64,000 nucleotides of DNA, from the NCBI GenBank assembly GCA_038727705.1, contig JAVYVJ010000001.1:221924-285923 (forward strand), written 5' to 3'. The notes under the pieces are model-generated. The model did not search any database, was not told the DNA's origin, and worked only from the letters and a program-made list of their open reading frames with translations. Source of the DNA: Zestosphaera sp. Lineage in GTDB: Archaea > Thermoproteota > Thermoprotei_A > Sulfolobales > NBVN01. Every line of letters begins with the position of its first letter. The stretch's first letter is position 1. A program made the translations under genes and the position numbers. Shown here in pieces: positions 1 through 7,901 of this stretch.

Positions 1-171
1 TGACTATAAATGATGGCTGGGAACAGCTGAAGTGATCATAACGTGAGTGGAGGTCTGTTGAGGTCATTCAGTGAAGTACGCTTTCATCACATGCTCAGAT
101 CCCGGATTCCTCAACACCGTTATTGACCCTGCTTTCGGGTTAATATCTTTAAGCCATGGATATTCTACTTA

Positions 172-795
172 GTGGTGCGTGAGGTGCTTGGTAGAATTAG
201 GGTTTTAGTGACCCCTGCCCTACTGCGCCTGGGTTTAATGCTGTGGAGATTAGGAGTAACTCCGAACATTATTACGCTCGCAGGCCTGTTACTGAGTCTC
301 GTGGCCCCGTGCTTTGCTTTACTCGGTGAGGGTTCAGCTGTATTAGCACTCCTGGTAGCGAGTTTGGTCTGCGATATGCTTGACGGCGCCGTGGCTAAGG
401 CTTCAGGCAGTTCCTCGCCCAGGGGCGCCCTCCTAGATTCCGTGAGTGATAGGGTTGAGGAATTGATGTTCGCACTCTCGATAGGTCTTCTAGGCATTGA
501 CTGGGTTCTACTCACACTCTTTCTCGGAACCTCCTTCCTGATAAGCTATCTAAGAGCTATAGCCATACAACATGGCGTCAACCTTGAGGGCGTCGGCCTC
601 ATGGAGAGGGGGGAGAGGGGACTACTGACGGTCATCTCACTGACTTTACTGATTATTTCGCAACAGGTCTACGCTAAAGCGTCGATGTCTGTTGGGGTAT
701 TACTGAACGTGATCACGGTGCTGGAGCGGTTGAGGAGTTTAAGTAACTGTCTTAAGTCAAGCCCGCACCATAGAGGGAAGGACGTCCGTATATGA
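172..795 (+). CDS. CDP-alcohol phosphatidyltransferase family membrane protein
   Basis: Integral membrane enzyme expected to transfer an alcohol such as inositol phosphate, glycerol phosphate or serine onto a CDP-activated archaeal lipid. The family signature D-x2-DG-x2-A-[KR]-x8-G-x3-D-x3-D is present around residues 68-96 (DMLDGAVAK then RGALLDSVSDR); the four Asp residues bind the metals and CDP. About five or six hydrophobic segments and 207 residues fit the family. Two GTG codons in a row (172 and 175) can start it. A TATA-like stretch at 141-152 lies about 26 bases upstream, so the transcript may be leaderless. The alcohol substrate cannot be told from sequence. Confidence 0.85.
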   Translation: MVREVLGRIRVLVTPALLRLGLMLWRLGVTPNIITLAGLLLSLVAPCFALLGEGSAVLALLVASLVCDMLDGAVAKASGSSSPRGALLDSVSDRVEELMFALSIGLLGIDWVLLTLFLGTSFLISYLRAIAIQHGVNLEGVGLMERGERGLLTVISLTLLIISQQVYAKASMSVGVLLNVITVLERLRSLSNCLKSSPHHRGKDVRI

Positions 796-852
796 TTGAA
801 GTGCTAACCTTATATATTTGACCCTCATAAAATCTACTTAGGGTGTCTTTAA

Positions 853-1155
853 GTGGGTAGGGATCAACTCATAGGTTCATTACTCCTTGTGGCCTCTGCT
901 TTGGTTATAGTGATTTATGGTTGGCTGGTATTCGCCACCGAGTACGCTTTACTCATACTCAAGCTGACAGGGTTTGTGGCTGTGGCGGGGGTATTCGCAA
1001 TCCTTGCGTGGATAGGCTACACGTTAGCGACTACACCGCCGCCAAAACCCATAGAGGAGATTGAAAAGGAGATCGAGGCAGAATTAAAGAAGCTTGAGGG
1101 CGAGTCCAAGGAGGCTGGGCTCACCACCACCGAGGGAGCTGAGGGTAAGTCCTGA
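853..1155 (+). CDS. Small conserved-type membrane protein, function unknown
   Basis: A 100-residue protein with two hydrophobic segments (about residues 8-28 and 32-60), then a charged Glu/Lys-rich cytoplasmic or external tail containing TPPPKPIEEIEKEIEAELKK. GTG start is supported by GGTG at 842-845, seven bases upstream, and a TATA-like TTATATATTT near 810-819. I do not recognise a named family. It follows the CDP-alcohol transferase and converges on the GT2 gene. Confidence 0.6.
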   Translation: MGRDQLIGSLLLVASALVIVIYGWLVFATEYALLILKLTGFVAVAGVFAILAWIGYTLATTPPPKPIEEIEKEIEAELKKLEGESKEAGLTTTEGAEGKS

Positions 1156-1172
1156 ACTGAGTGAGCACGCAT

Positions 1173-2099
1173 TCACTTATCGTCAACCCCAGTTTTTCCT
1201 ACCTTCTCCAGGAACTCCTTCAATTCATTCACCTTGCGTAGATATCGGATCTCAGCTCTTTTCGTATATAAGGACATTATAGCCATTAAGAATGACTGAA
1301 AACCTGCTAAAGTCATCAGTATCGCGACAAGCCCTTTGAGGAAGTAATTCACTCCCACGAAGAAGTAATGGTAAGCCACATAAGCGCCCAGCGTCAGCCC
1401 AGGTATTAGAAGCATTGACCCGAAGAGGAATAACAGGTAGCTCGGGTTATACCTCCACGTGAGCCTGACCACGTCCCAGGTTATCTTGAACCCATGCACG
1501 ATGCCCAATTTCTTAGTTCCCTTCCGGACTCTGTACTTTATTGGGACTTCAATTATCTTCCCTGAAGTGCTGGCTACGTGGGAGAATATCTCGGCCTCCA
1601 CGCTGAAGCCCCTCATCTCATAGAAGATCTCCTTCAGCACGTCCGTCTTAACCAAGTACATTCCCGTCAGGACATCTGAGAACTTAGTGCCGTAGAGTAT
1701 GTTTACGAACTTAGTGATGAACCAATTCCCGAACTTGAATACGGGATTCATCGATCCCCTCTCAAGGATCTTCCTAGAACCAAGGACGAGTTCGTAGCCC
1801 TCCCTAGCCCTGTTTAAGAGTTCAGGTATGTGCGTTGCCGGGTAGGTGTAGTCGCCGTCCATGATCAGGACGTACGGTGTCTTAATAATTTTAACGCCGG
1901 TCCTGATAGCGTCGGCCTTGCCTGAACCCTCTTGAAAGATCACTCTAACACCCTTCTCCCTGGCTACCTCCGGAGTCCCGTCGTCGCTGCCTCCGTCGAC
2001 TACTAGGACGTTCTCTCTAGGAACTCCAACGGCAAGAACCTCGTCCAACACGTACCTCAGTCCGTCTGCCTCCTTAAGAGTGGGTATGATGACCGTCAG
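1173..2099 (-). CDS. GT2 family glycosyltransferase, dolichol-phosphate sugar synthase-like, with non-standard start
   Basis: Transfers a sugar from a nucleotide-sugar, probably to a polyprenyl phosphate for surface glycosylation. The GT-A fold is clear: IIPTLKE strand, VVDGGSDDGT loop, and IMDGDYTYP with the metal-binding DGD. Two C-terminal membrane segments follow (about residues 225-290). The first ATG/GTG/TTG in frame (GTG at 2051) would remove the first beta strand. The frame is open upstream to a stop at 2145-2147, with CTG at 2097-2099 giving the normal GT2 start (M)TVIIPTLKEAD. An ATG at 2102-2104 is out of frame by one base. Either CTG initiation or a one-base indel explains this. 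Confidence 0.85.
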   Translation of the reverse strand: MTVIIPTLKEADGLRYVLDEVLAVGVPRENVLVVDGGSDDGTPEVAREKGVRVIFQEGSGKADAIRTGVKIIKTPYVLIMDGDYTYPATHIPELLNRAREGYELVLGSRKILERGSMNPVFKFGNWFITKFVNILYGTKFSDVLTGMYLVKTDVLKEIFYEMRGFSVEAEIFSHVASTSGKIIEVPIKYRVRKGTKKLGIVHGFKITWDVVRLTWRYNPSYLLFLFGSMLLIPGLTLGAYVAYHYFFVGVNYFLKGLVAILMTLAGFQSFLMAIMSLYTKRAEIRYLRKVNELKEFLEKVGKTGVDDK

Positions 2100-2130
2100 G
2101 TCATCGTATGACGTGGAACTCCCCTTATAA

Positions 2131-2138
2131 CATATAAG
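2131..2138. promoter_or_regulatory. Shared near-palindromic TATA element between divergent genes
   Basis: CATATAAG reads as a TATA box on both strands. On the + strand its centre is about 26 bases before position 2161, followed by GGGGTG at 2166-2171. On the - strand it points to a start near 2108, next to the GT2 coding start. Placement fits archaeal TATA-to-start spacing. The assignment is by inspection only. Confidence 0.45.
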
Positions 2139-2156
2139 TAAGGATTAAAATATTAT

Positions 2157-2606
2157 TTGATATACGGGGTGTGCCAGCTGGAGGGCTGTTCATCAGCCGT
2201 GGCGTCAATCCTTGTTGTTACCCTCCTAATCTCCTCCATAATAGCTTGGTGTGAGACCCCTCATGAGAGATTTATCAGCATCTACTCGAGAGTCGCAGAT
2301 CTTGGCAGGAAGGGTATTGATGTAAGTCAATATGTTGAGGCCCTCGATGAGGTTCTGGAGTTGTTAAAGGTCGGCGACATTAGCAGGGCTGAGGAGATTA
2401 TGGACTCGATTAGCACTAATTTAAGTAGCGTTGAATCCAAGGTTGGTGAGATCCTCCTCGTAAATAATCTGAAGAGGTACGGCACGGCACTTACGTTGCT
2501 TATCACGCCGTTGCTCACGTACCTCCTACTTCCCAGAGTGTACATCTACCTGTGGTTTAGGAGCAGGAGGAAGTGGGTGATAGTTGGTGAACGTGGTAAG
2601 CGATGA
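2157..2606 (+). CDS. Membrane-anchored small protein opening the envelope locus
   Basis: A 149-residue protein with an N-terminal signal/anchor (SILVVTLLISSIIAW), a helical segment rich in Glu/Ser (residues about 38-105), a second membrane segment (ALTLLITPLLTYLLL) and a basic tail RSRRKW. The start is uncertain. TTG 2157 has no Shine-Dalgarno. GTG 2199 would still keep the signal. An in-frame CTG at 2178 sits exactly six bases after GGGGTG. No family recognised. It overlaps the next gene and heads a 14-kb run of same-strand genes. Confidence 0.6.
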   Translation: MIYGVCQLEGCSSAVASILVVTLLISSIIAWCETPHERFISIYSRVADLGRKGIDVSQYVEALDEVLELLKVGDISRAEEIMDSISTNLSSVESKVGEILLVNNLKRYGTALTLLITPLLTYLLLPRVYIYLWFRSRRKWVIVGERGKR

Positions 2607-3093
2607 GGTCTTCGCAGTAATTCTTGCACTGGTTGTGGTGGGCTCCGTCATCTCGACAGCCGCTATACTGAGGCCTGAGGTGACTGAAGCCTTCACAGCC
2701 CTAGGTCTTCTGAATAGAGAGTGTAGGATAGGGGATTATCCAGAGTACGTGATTATCGGCAGTAGCGTTGATTTATGCATGTACGTCTTCAACTACATGG
2801 GTTATCCAGTACTGGCCCAGATTAGGTATAAAGTGGGGAGTGTCAAGGATTTACCCACCAACACCACGCCAAGCGTTCTTGAAACTCTTGAGAACTTCAC
2901 AGTAGTCGTCGCCCACAATAATGAGAAGCTCGTCAAAGCGAGCCTGCCCGTAATGGTTAATGGGTTACCGGTAGGTAAGAACGTAACCCTTATTTTCGAG
3001 CTATGGCTCTACGACACGAATAGGGGTGAGTGGACGTACAGTGGTAGGTGGGCTCACCTACACGTTAAGGTTGTGGAGGTTCCTGTACCATGA
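2587..3093 (+). CDS. DUF1616 C-terminal-like extracytoplasmic protein
   Basis: A 168-residue protein with one N-terminal membrane segment followed by a beta-rich outer domain with several N-x-[ST] sites. The segment around DYPEYVIIGSSVDLCMYVFN and the end LIFELWLYD...LHVKV resemble the outer half of archaeal DUF1616 proteins, which carry a sandwich domain after a membrane domain. GTG 2587 is seven bases after GGTG at 2576-2579; TTG 2584 is an alternative. The matching membrane half is encoded by the next gene, so the two parts are split and in the reverse of the usual order. Confidence 0.6.
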   Translation: MNVVSDEVFAVILALVVVGSVISTAAILRPEVTEAFTALGLLNRECRIGDYPEYVIIGSSVDLCMYVFNYMGYPVLAQIRYKVGSVKDLPTNTTPSVLETLENFTVVVAHNNEKLVKASLPVMVNGLPVGKNVTLIFELWLYDTNRGEWTYSGRWAHLHVKVVEVPVP

Positions 3094-3611
3094 ACGGTAA
3101 GACTCTTGAGGAGTACGTGAACTCCCTCGGCAGGGGTTATAGAAATTTAAGGAGGGCCTACGATGAAGTGGTGAGTGGCAAACTGAACATCATGGATCCG
3201 AACCCCCCTAAGGTCTTTGTAGAATACCTTCTAAGGTTCGATTATAGCACCTGGTTTTGGGTGACGATATCACTCACAATAATCACCATCGCGTCGGTTT
3301 GCCTGACGAGCCTCATCCCTCAGGCAATTTACCTAAGGTACGTTGCGGGGTCGATCTTCACCCTCTTTATAGTCGGCTACACTACGGTGGAACTCCTTTA
3401 TCCGGAGGAGGGGTCTCTTAGTGACCTGGAGAGGCTCGCCTTATCGATAGGGCTCTCGCTGGCTGTAGTGCCTTTGATAGGACTAGCACTTAATTACACT
3501 CCATGGGGTATAAGGCTAGAGCCGGTTCTGACAGTGTTGACGCTGTATTCGACCCTCACAGCCTTAGGAGCTGCGTACAGGAAGTACATCAACCTAAGGA
3601 TGAGATCGTGA
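3090..3611 (+). CDS. DUF1616 membrane-domain protein
   Basis: A 173-residue protein with a soluble N-terminal stretch and four hydrophobic segments. The block from IYLRYVAGSIFTLFIVGYTT through ERLALSIGLSLAVVPLIGL and NYTPWGIRLEPVL matches the membrane domain of archaeal DUF1616 proteins closely by eye. The family has no known biochemical role. The ATG overlaps the previous stop (ATGA) and follows GAGGTTCC, so translation is likely coupled. Its position between the DUF1616-like outer domain and an FtsX-like permease suggests a part in the envelope complex. Confidence 0.7.
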   Translation: MNGKTLEEYVNSLGRGYRNLRRAYDEVVSGKLNIMDPNPPKVFVEYLLRFDYSTWFWVTISLTIITIASVCLTSLIPQAIYLRYVAGSIFTLFIVGYTTVELLYPEEGSLSDLERLALSIGLSLAVVPLIGLALNYTPWGIRLEPVLTVLTLYSTLTALGAAYRKYINLRMRS

Positions 3612-4588
3612 GCTACGCACACGCGTTCAAAGTGCTAGCGCTCTCGGTCATCAGGAAGAGGCAGGCAACACTACTGCTCCTGGTACTGTTGCCTCCTGTG
3701 CTCGTATCGCTGACCCTCACGTCATCGATCGTCGCGCTGAAAACCCAGGCAGATGCTCTAACAAGGTATTACGGCGGACCTTCCTTGGTATTGAGCGACA
3801 ACCAGGTAGGGGGCAAGTGCGTTCATGTGGGTTATGGGGTGCTGAGGGTTGTTGGCAATAACACGATGCACCAGCTACCAGTAGTTGCAACGGAAAGTGT
3901 TTACGAGCTGAATACAGTCCTAGCCATTAAATCACTTAACTCGAGCGTTACGTGCGTAAGTCCTAAAGCGTCGATCAGCGCTCCACTGCTTAGAGTACTT
4001 AACGCCTCCCCGGGCGTGACGCTTAACGTCTGTTTCCGCGATGAATGCCTCAGCATATGCCCGGCCTACCTGCACGTTGCAGGTCTTGAGGGTGTGGTCA
4101 TAGTTGAACACTCCATCACTCAGTTGGATGGTGGATTCCTGTGCATCGCCGATTCAGCGGAGGTGAGTAGCTTAGCAGTTAGATCCCTGTTGGGGGAGCT
4201 AGCCGACTTCTCCAACCTCTATGCTTTACTACTGTTAGTGGTCTACCTTCCTCTGCTATATGTAGTCAACATAAAGGTGTTGTATGAACTCAGGCAGGAG
4301 CTGAAGGCACTTAGGTTGCAGGGTTTGAGCATTTTCAAACTAAGTACGGTCTTCACCTCGCTGGCATGCATGCTTGTCGGCCTCCTCTCCATTTACAGTG
4401 TGACATTAAGCCATTTAATCCTGTATGTAGGAAGCGTTGCACTCAGGTTCTTAAGCGACTCGTTACTCCTAGGCCCTCAGCCCTGCCTTAGCGACCTAGC
4501 ACCAGCGCTATTTATGACGTTGGCGGAGGTTCCTGCCAGCTACGTAGCGTTCAGATTGGGTGAGCTTAATGCGTCTGGCGGTTCTTAA
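3608..4588 (+). CDS. FtsX/MacB-like ABC transporter permease
   Basis: A 326-residue membrane protein: one N-terminal membrane segment after a short basic start, a large outer domain (about residues 40-210) and three C-terminal membrane segments including a stretch with LYELRQELKALRLQGLSI. That topology (1 + outer domain + 3) is typical of FtsX/LolC/MacB permeases, where the E-x-x-x-L-[KR]-x-x-G loop contacts the ATPase. GTG 3608 overlaps the previous stop as GTGA; an upstream ATG at 3503 would lie inside the preceding gene and is less likely. It pairs with the next gene and the ATPase at 7194. Confidence 0.7.
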   Translation: MSYAHAFKVLALSVIRKRQATLLLLVLLPPVLVSLTLTSSIVALKTQADALTRYYGGPSLVLSDNQVGGKCVHVGYGVLRVVGNNTMHQLPVVATESVYELNTVLAIKSLNSSVTCVSPKASISAPLLRVLNASPGVTLNVCFRDECLSICPAYLHVAGLEGVVIVEHSITQLDGGFLCIADSAEVSSLAVRSLLGELADFSNLYALLLLVVYLPLLYVVNIKVLYELRQELKALRLQGLSIFKLSTVFTSLACMLVGLLSIYSVTLSHLILYVGSVALRFLSDSLLLGPQPCLSDLAPALFMTLAEVPASYVAFRLGELNASGGS

Positions 4589-5696
4589 AACTCTTGTTAA
4601 GTGCTTGCCTGCAACTACACATCTAGGGTTTATAACGTTGCTGTCTATGCTTCTGTTTATGTCAATAAGTGTTTTAGGTTATGTTAACTCTCTCTACGGT
4701 CTCTACGAGGAGCTCGTGCTCGGTCCTACTGGGGAGGGTTTAGTCGTATCGAGTTATGCAGTTTCACCCCTCACCTCACTTGTGAGTGAAGTCCGTGTGC
4801 GAAGCCTACTACACAACGTCAGTGGCGTTAGCGTGGAGTTCATCGTGCTCACCCCAGCATACACCATGGGTAGGGTGGTTGTAGTAAGGGGGTTGGAGAG
4901 GGACGTACTGCTGGGTCTGACCGGCGTTGAGCTTCTCAATGATCCCTGCGTTATCGTGGGTGAGGGGTTAGCCTCTGAACTTCATTTGAAGGAGGATGAC
5001 GTGCTACCTCTCTACTCGCCGTTCACCAGAGAGACGGTGTTATGCATAATCTGCTATGTTATACGTCTACCGAGCCTCCTCAACCATGAGGTGGTAACGA
5101 GTCTGGGGGTAGCTAGAACACTTAGAGGCATAGGTAGCGACTATTACTCTGTGGCTGTGTTGCGTGCAAGTAACTTAAGTTCCTTAAACACGCTAGCGGA
5201 AAGAATTGGTTTAAGCCGTGAGGAGGGGTCTCTGATTAGGAGGGCGCTCCTGATACTCGCTCAACAGGGCAGCGGCTTCAACCCCACGGTCTACAGGGAT
5301 ATTCCGGAAGCCTACATGGCTAGACTGGGTTTCCATAAGGATCTTATCTCCACCCTCGCTTACTCTATCGCAACGGTTGTATTGGTGAGCAATCCTCTAA
5401 TAGGTGAGTGCCTTGTCAGAGCCTTGAGGTCGAGTTTAGAGGTGTTTAGATCGTTAGGTCTCTCAAGAGGCTCGCTTATCACGTTACTGCTTCTCATAGC
5501 CTTCATGTACGGGATTGTGGCATTAGCGACAGTCCTCATTATCTCAGAGCATTTGAGAGGCCTGGTGGTGTTGAGGGTCTTGAACTACGTGGTCCAGCCT
5601 AAAATAGGTCTAGAGGACGTCTCCGTGGTGTTCTCTTCAGAAATGACTCTCCTGACGTTGGGAATCGTGTGGGGGTTTAGAAAACATGCGATGTAG
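4569..5696 (+). CDS. Second FtsX/MacB-like ABC transporter permease
   Basis: A 375-residue protein with an N-terminal membrane segment, a long extracytoplasmic domain (about residues 40-270) and three membrane segments at the C-terminus. The loop SSLEVFRSLGLSRGSL before the second of them is the usual FtsX-type coupling loop. The ATG at 4569 lies exactly six bases after GGTG at 4559-4562 and the gene overlaps the previous one by 20 bases. With its neighbour it could make a heterodimeric exporter channel of the LolCE kind. What it moves or pulls is not visible. Confidence 0.7.
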   Translation: MRLAVLKTLVKCLPATTHLGFITLLSMLLFMSISVLGYVNSLYGLYEELVLGPTGEGLVVSSYAVSPLTSLVSEVRVRSLLHNVSGVSVEFIVLTPAYTMGRVVVVRGLERDVLLGLTGVELLNDPCVIVGEGLASELHLKEDDVLPLYSPFTRETVLCIICYVIRLPSLLNHEVVTSLGVARTLRGIGSDYYSVAVLRASNLSSLNTLAERIGLSREEGSLIRRALLILAQQGSGFNPTVYRDIPEAYMARLGFHKDLISTLAYSIATVVLVSNPLIGECLVRALRSSLEVFRSLGLSRGSLITLLLLIAFMYGIVALATVLIISEHLRGLVVLRVLNYVVQPKIGLEDVSVVFSSEMTLLTLGIVWGFRKHAM

Positions 5697-7188
5697 AGCG
5701 CTTTTACTAGTCCTGCTGACCGCCACACTACTTCGGCTCATCCCCACCCTACTCACGAACGAGCCGTTCTCAACGGATGTATGGCCCTTGATCAGGCTGA
5801 GCGAGGAGTTATTGAGGAACCCTGAGTTTAGGGTATTGAGCAGTCCATCCCTCGAAGGCTATCACGGCAGGTGGCCGGCCACCTTGCTTGAAGCCGCCAT
5901 ATACTCAAGGCTCACAAACCTGGAGCCTGAACTGTATTTCAGGTACGTCGGAGTTGTCATCACTTCAGCCTGCCTAGCCATACTTGTTTACGTAACAGTG
6001 AAGAGATGTGCGGGGCTCCGTAGCGCCTTATTAAGCACGATTGTCCTTACTTCAATACCGTCCTTCATAATATTCACGTCAACAGCTCTGAAGGAGGTTC
6101 ACTCATATCCCCTACTGACCGTCCTCATCTTCTTGCTGGTAGTGGGAATCAGTAGGTCAGCTTTAGTCTTGACTGCCTTAACATCGCTGGCTCTAGTTAT
6201 CTCACACCCCTTATCCCCACTGATGTTTATAGCCTTCATGTGTAGCTACATTTTTGTAGCAGTCGCTAAGTATTTGGGGGGTGTTGGAGATCTTCCCCTG
6301 AATCTCAGAGGTCCTCTAATATTCCTCCTCATTCTAAGCCCTGTTTACCTCACCTATATGACCGCATACGGGTGGGAGGGACTTAAGTATAGACCCGGTT
6401 TCAACGACATTCTCGTACTAGGTGCATTCAGTACTGCCCTGTACGGGTGGTATGTCCTCCTGGGGCATGGCTCGGTCGGGTTCTCAGTAATGCCTCTGAT
6501 GCTTGTGGTCATCACCGTACTTGCCACTGGAACTAACTTGGTCTTCGACTGGTCGGTAGCTCTGTACGTGGCGCCGTTCATCCTGCTCCTCATACCATTA
6601 CTTGTTGAGGGGGGTGAGAACTCGCCCCCGGTGCTGGCCCCGATACTCCTCCCAATAACGACCGCAACCCTCTACATAGTCCTCGCATCCCCGGTTCTAA
6701 TGAGCGTACTGCATAGGGTGCTTAACTACCTTGTAATAGCCACTATTGTTGCTTCGTCCTTGCTGAGTAGGAGAGGTAGACTCCTCCATTTATACGTGAC
6801 CATTGTTTTAGCGGTCTCTCTGCTCATGTCTGTAGCTACGGTTGCTAGCGTGATATGTTGCGGTGATTCGATCAGCTTCTACTGGAGATATGGTGAGGGT
6901 GAGGTTCTTGGGGTGCGTAATCTCGTCAAATTCTTCAGCGATGGTATGCTATGCGGTGACGTTAAAATGCAGTACCTTGTCGGCCGGGATCTGAGTGTGG
7001 AGATTTTATGTGGGTTTAGAGCTACGCAGGGACATACCAGGGACACACCTACATTACTCTACCTCGATAACTTCAGATTCGGGTATGTGCTGTCGCCGGT
7101 GGATGTGTATAAGATTAAGAGTATAAACCGCTTAAGCATGTCTAGAGCATTAATCTACAGTAATGTGCATGTTTTCCTCCTGAAGTGA
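5686..7188 (+). CDS. Multi-spanning GT-C-like membrane glycosyltransferase candidate
   Basis: A 500-residue protein with about 11-12 hydrophobic segments. The first loop contains NEPFSTDVWPLI, an acidic motif just after the first membrane segment, as in GT-C glycosyltransferases (PMT, ArnT and AglB type) that use lipid-linked sugars outside the membrane. A soluble C-terminal stretch of about 90 residues follows. I see no longer diagnostic motif, so the catalytic call is tentative. It lies between an FtsX-like permease and its ATPase, with 11-base and 4-base overlaps, suggesting one operon. Confidence 0.5.
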   Translation: MRCRALLLVLLTATLLRLIPTLLTNEPFSTDVWPLIRLSEELLRNPEFRVLSSPSLEGYHGRWPATLLEAAIYSRLTNLEPELYFRYVGVVITSACLAILVYVTVKRCAGLRSALLSTIVLTSIPSFIIFTSTALKEVHSYPLLTVLIFLLVVGISRSALVLTALTSLALVISHPLSPLMFIAFMCSYIFVAVAKYLGGVGDLPLNLRGPLIFLLILSPVYLTYMTAYGWEGLKYRPGFNDILVLGAFSTALYGWYVLLGHGSVGFSVMPLMLVVITVLATGTNLVFDWSVALYVAPFILLLIPLLVEGGENSPPVLAPILLPITTATLYIVLASPVLMSVLHRVLNYLVIATIVASSLLSRRGRLLHLYVTIVLAVSLLMSVATVASVICCGDSISFYWRYGEGEVLGVRNLVKFFSDGMLCGDVKMQYLVGRDLSVEILCGFRATQGHTRDTPTLLYLDNFRFGYVLSPVDVYKIKSINRLSMSRALIYSNVHVFLLK

Positions 7189-7193
7189 TCGCG

Positions 7194-7850
7194 ATGATCA
7201 TACTGTCGTTGAGGGGCGTTAGTAAGGTTGTTGGTGGTGAGGACGTTCTGAGGGACGTCTCCCTCACCTTAGGCTCTGGCGAGACCTTAATTGTCAGGGG
7301 TCGTAGCGGCGTCGGTAAGACGACTCTAGCTAAGATAGCCTCACTACAGCTGATGCCCGATGATGGGATGGTGGAATTCATGGGTAGCAATGTAGCCGGA
7401 CTGAATGATTCAGCTAAATCTACTCTGAGGCTTAAGTATATTGGTTACGTTGATCAGGAGTTCACACTGCTTCCCCGACTCACGGTCCACGATAATGTTG
7501 AATTACCATTAGCCCTCCTTAATGTGCCGAGAAGTGAGAGACGCAGGCGGGTTGCTGAAGTGCTTAGTTACGTAGGTCTGGAGGGTCTGGGACGGAGGTA
7601 TCCGAGCGAGCTAAGCGGTGGCGAAAGGCAGAGAGTGGCTATAGCTAGAGCAGTGGTTAAAACACCTAAACTACTAGTAGCTGACGAGCCGTTCTCGAAT
7701 CTTGACGACGTCACATCGTCCAGAATCTTGACGTTGTTTAGGAGACTCACACATGAGTTTAAGATGGCTATACTGCTGACAACGACGGACTTAAACACTG
7801 AATACGGTGTAGGAGTGAGCAGGACCTTAGAAGGCGGGAAGCTCGTGTAG
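7194..7850 (+). CDS. ABC transporter ATP-binding protein, LolD/MacB type, lacking the H-loop histidine
   Basis: A 218-residue ATPase that should energise the two FtsX-like permeases upstream. Numbered from ATG 7194: Walker A GRSGVGKT at about 36-43, Q-loop Gln 88 in YVDQEFTLLPRLT, signature LSGGERQRV at about 140-148 and Walker B LLVADEP with Glu 165. The switch region reads LLTTTD where this family has THD, so the H-loop histidine is Thr, which is unusual. ATG 7194 lies six bases after the GTG of AAGTGATC; GTG 7185 is an alternative that overlaps the previous stop. Confidence 0.88.
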   Translation: MIILSLRGVSKVVGGEDVLRDVSLTLGSGETLIVRGRSGVGKTTLAKIASLQLMPDDGMVEFMGSNVAGLNDSAKSTLRLKYIGYVDQEFTLLPRLTVHDNVELPLALLNVPRSERRRRVAEVLSYVGLEGLGRRYPSELSGGERQRVAIARAVVKTPKLLVADEPFSNLDDVTSSRILTLFRRLTHEFKMAILLTTTDLNTEYGVGVSRTLEGGKLV

Positions 7851-7901
7851 CAACTTCTCGACCTCAGTTTTTATTGATCTGAGTCTCAGTAGTTTAGGGG
7901 C

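Noticed and set aside
3503-3607. ATG 3503 as the start of the first FtsX-like permease
   Set aside because: The added 35 residues lie inside the upstream DUF1616 gene and do not look like a membrane-protein N-terminus; GTG 3608 overlaps the stop as GTGA.
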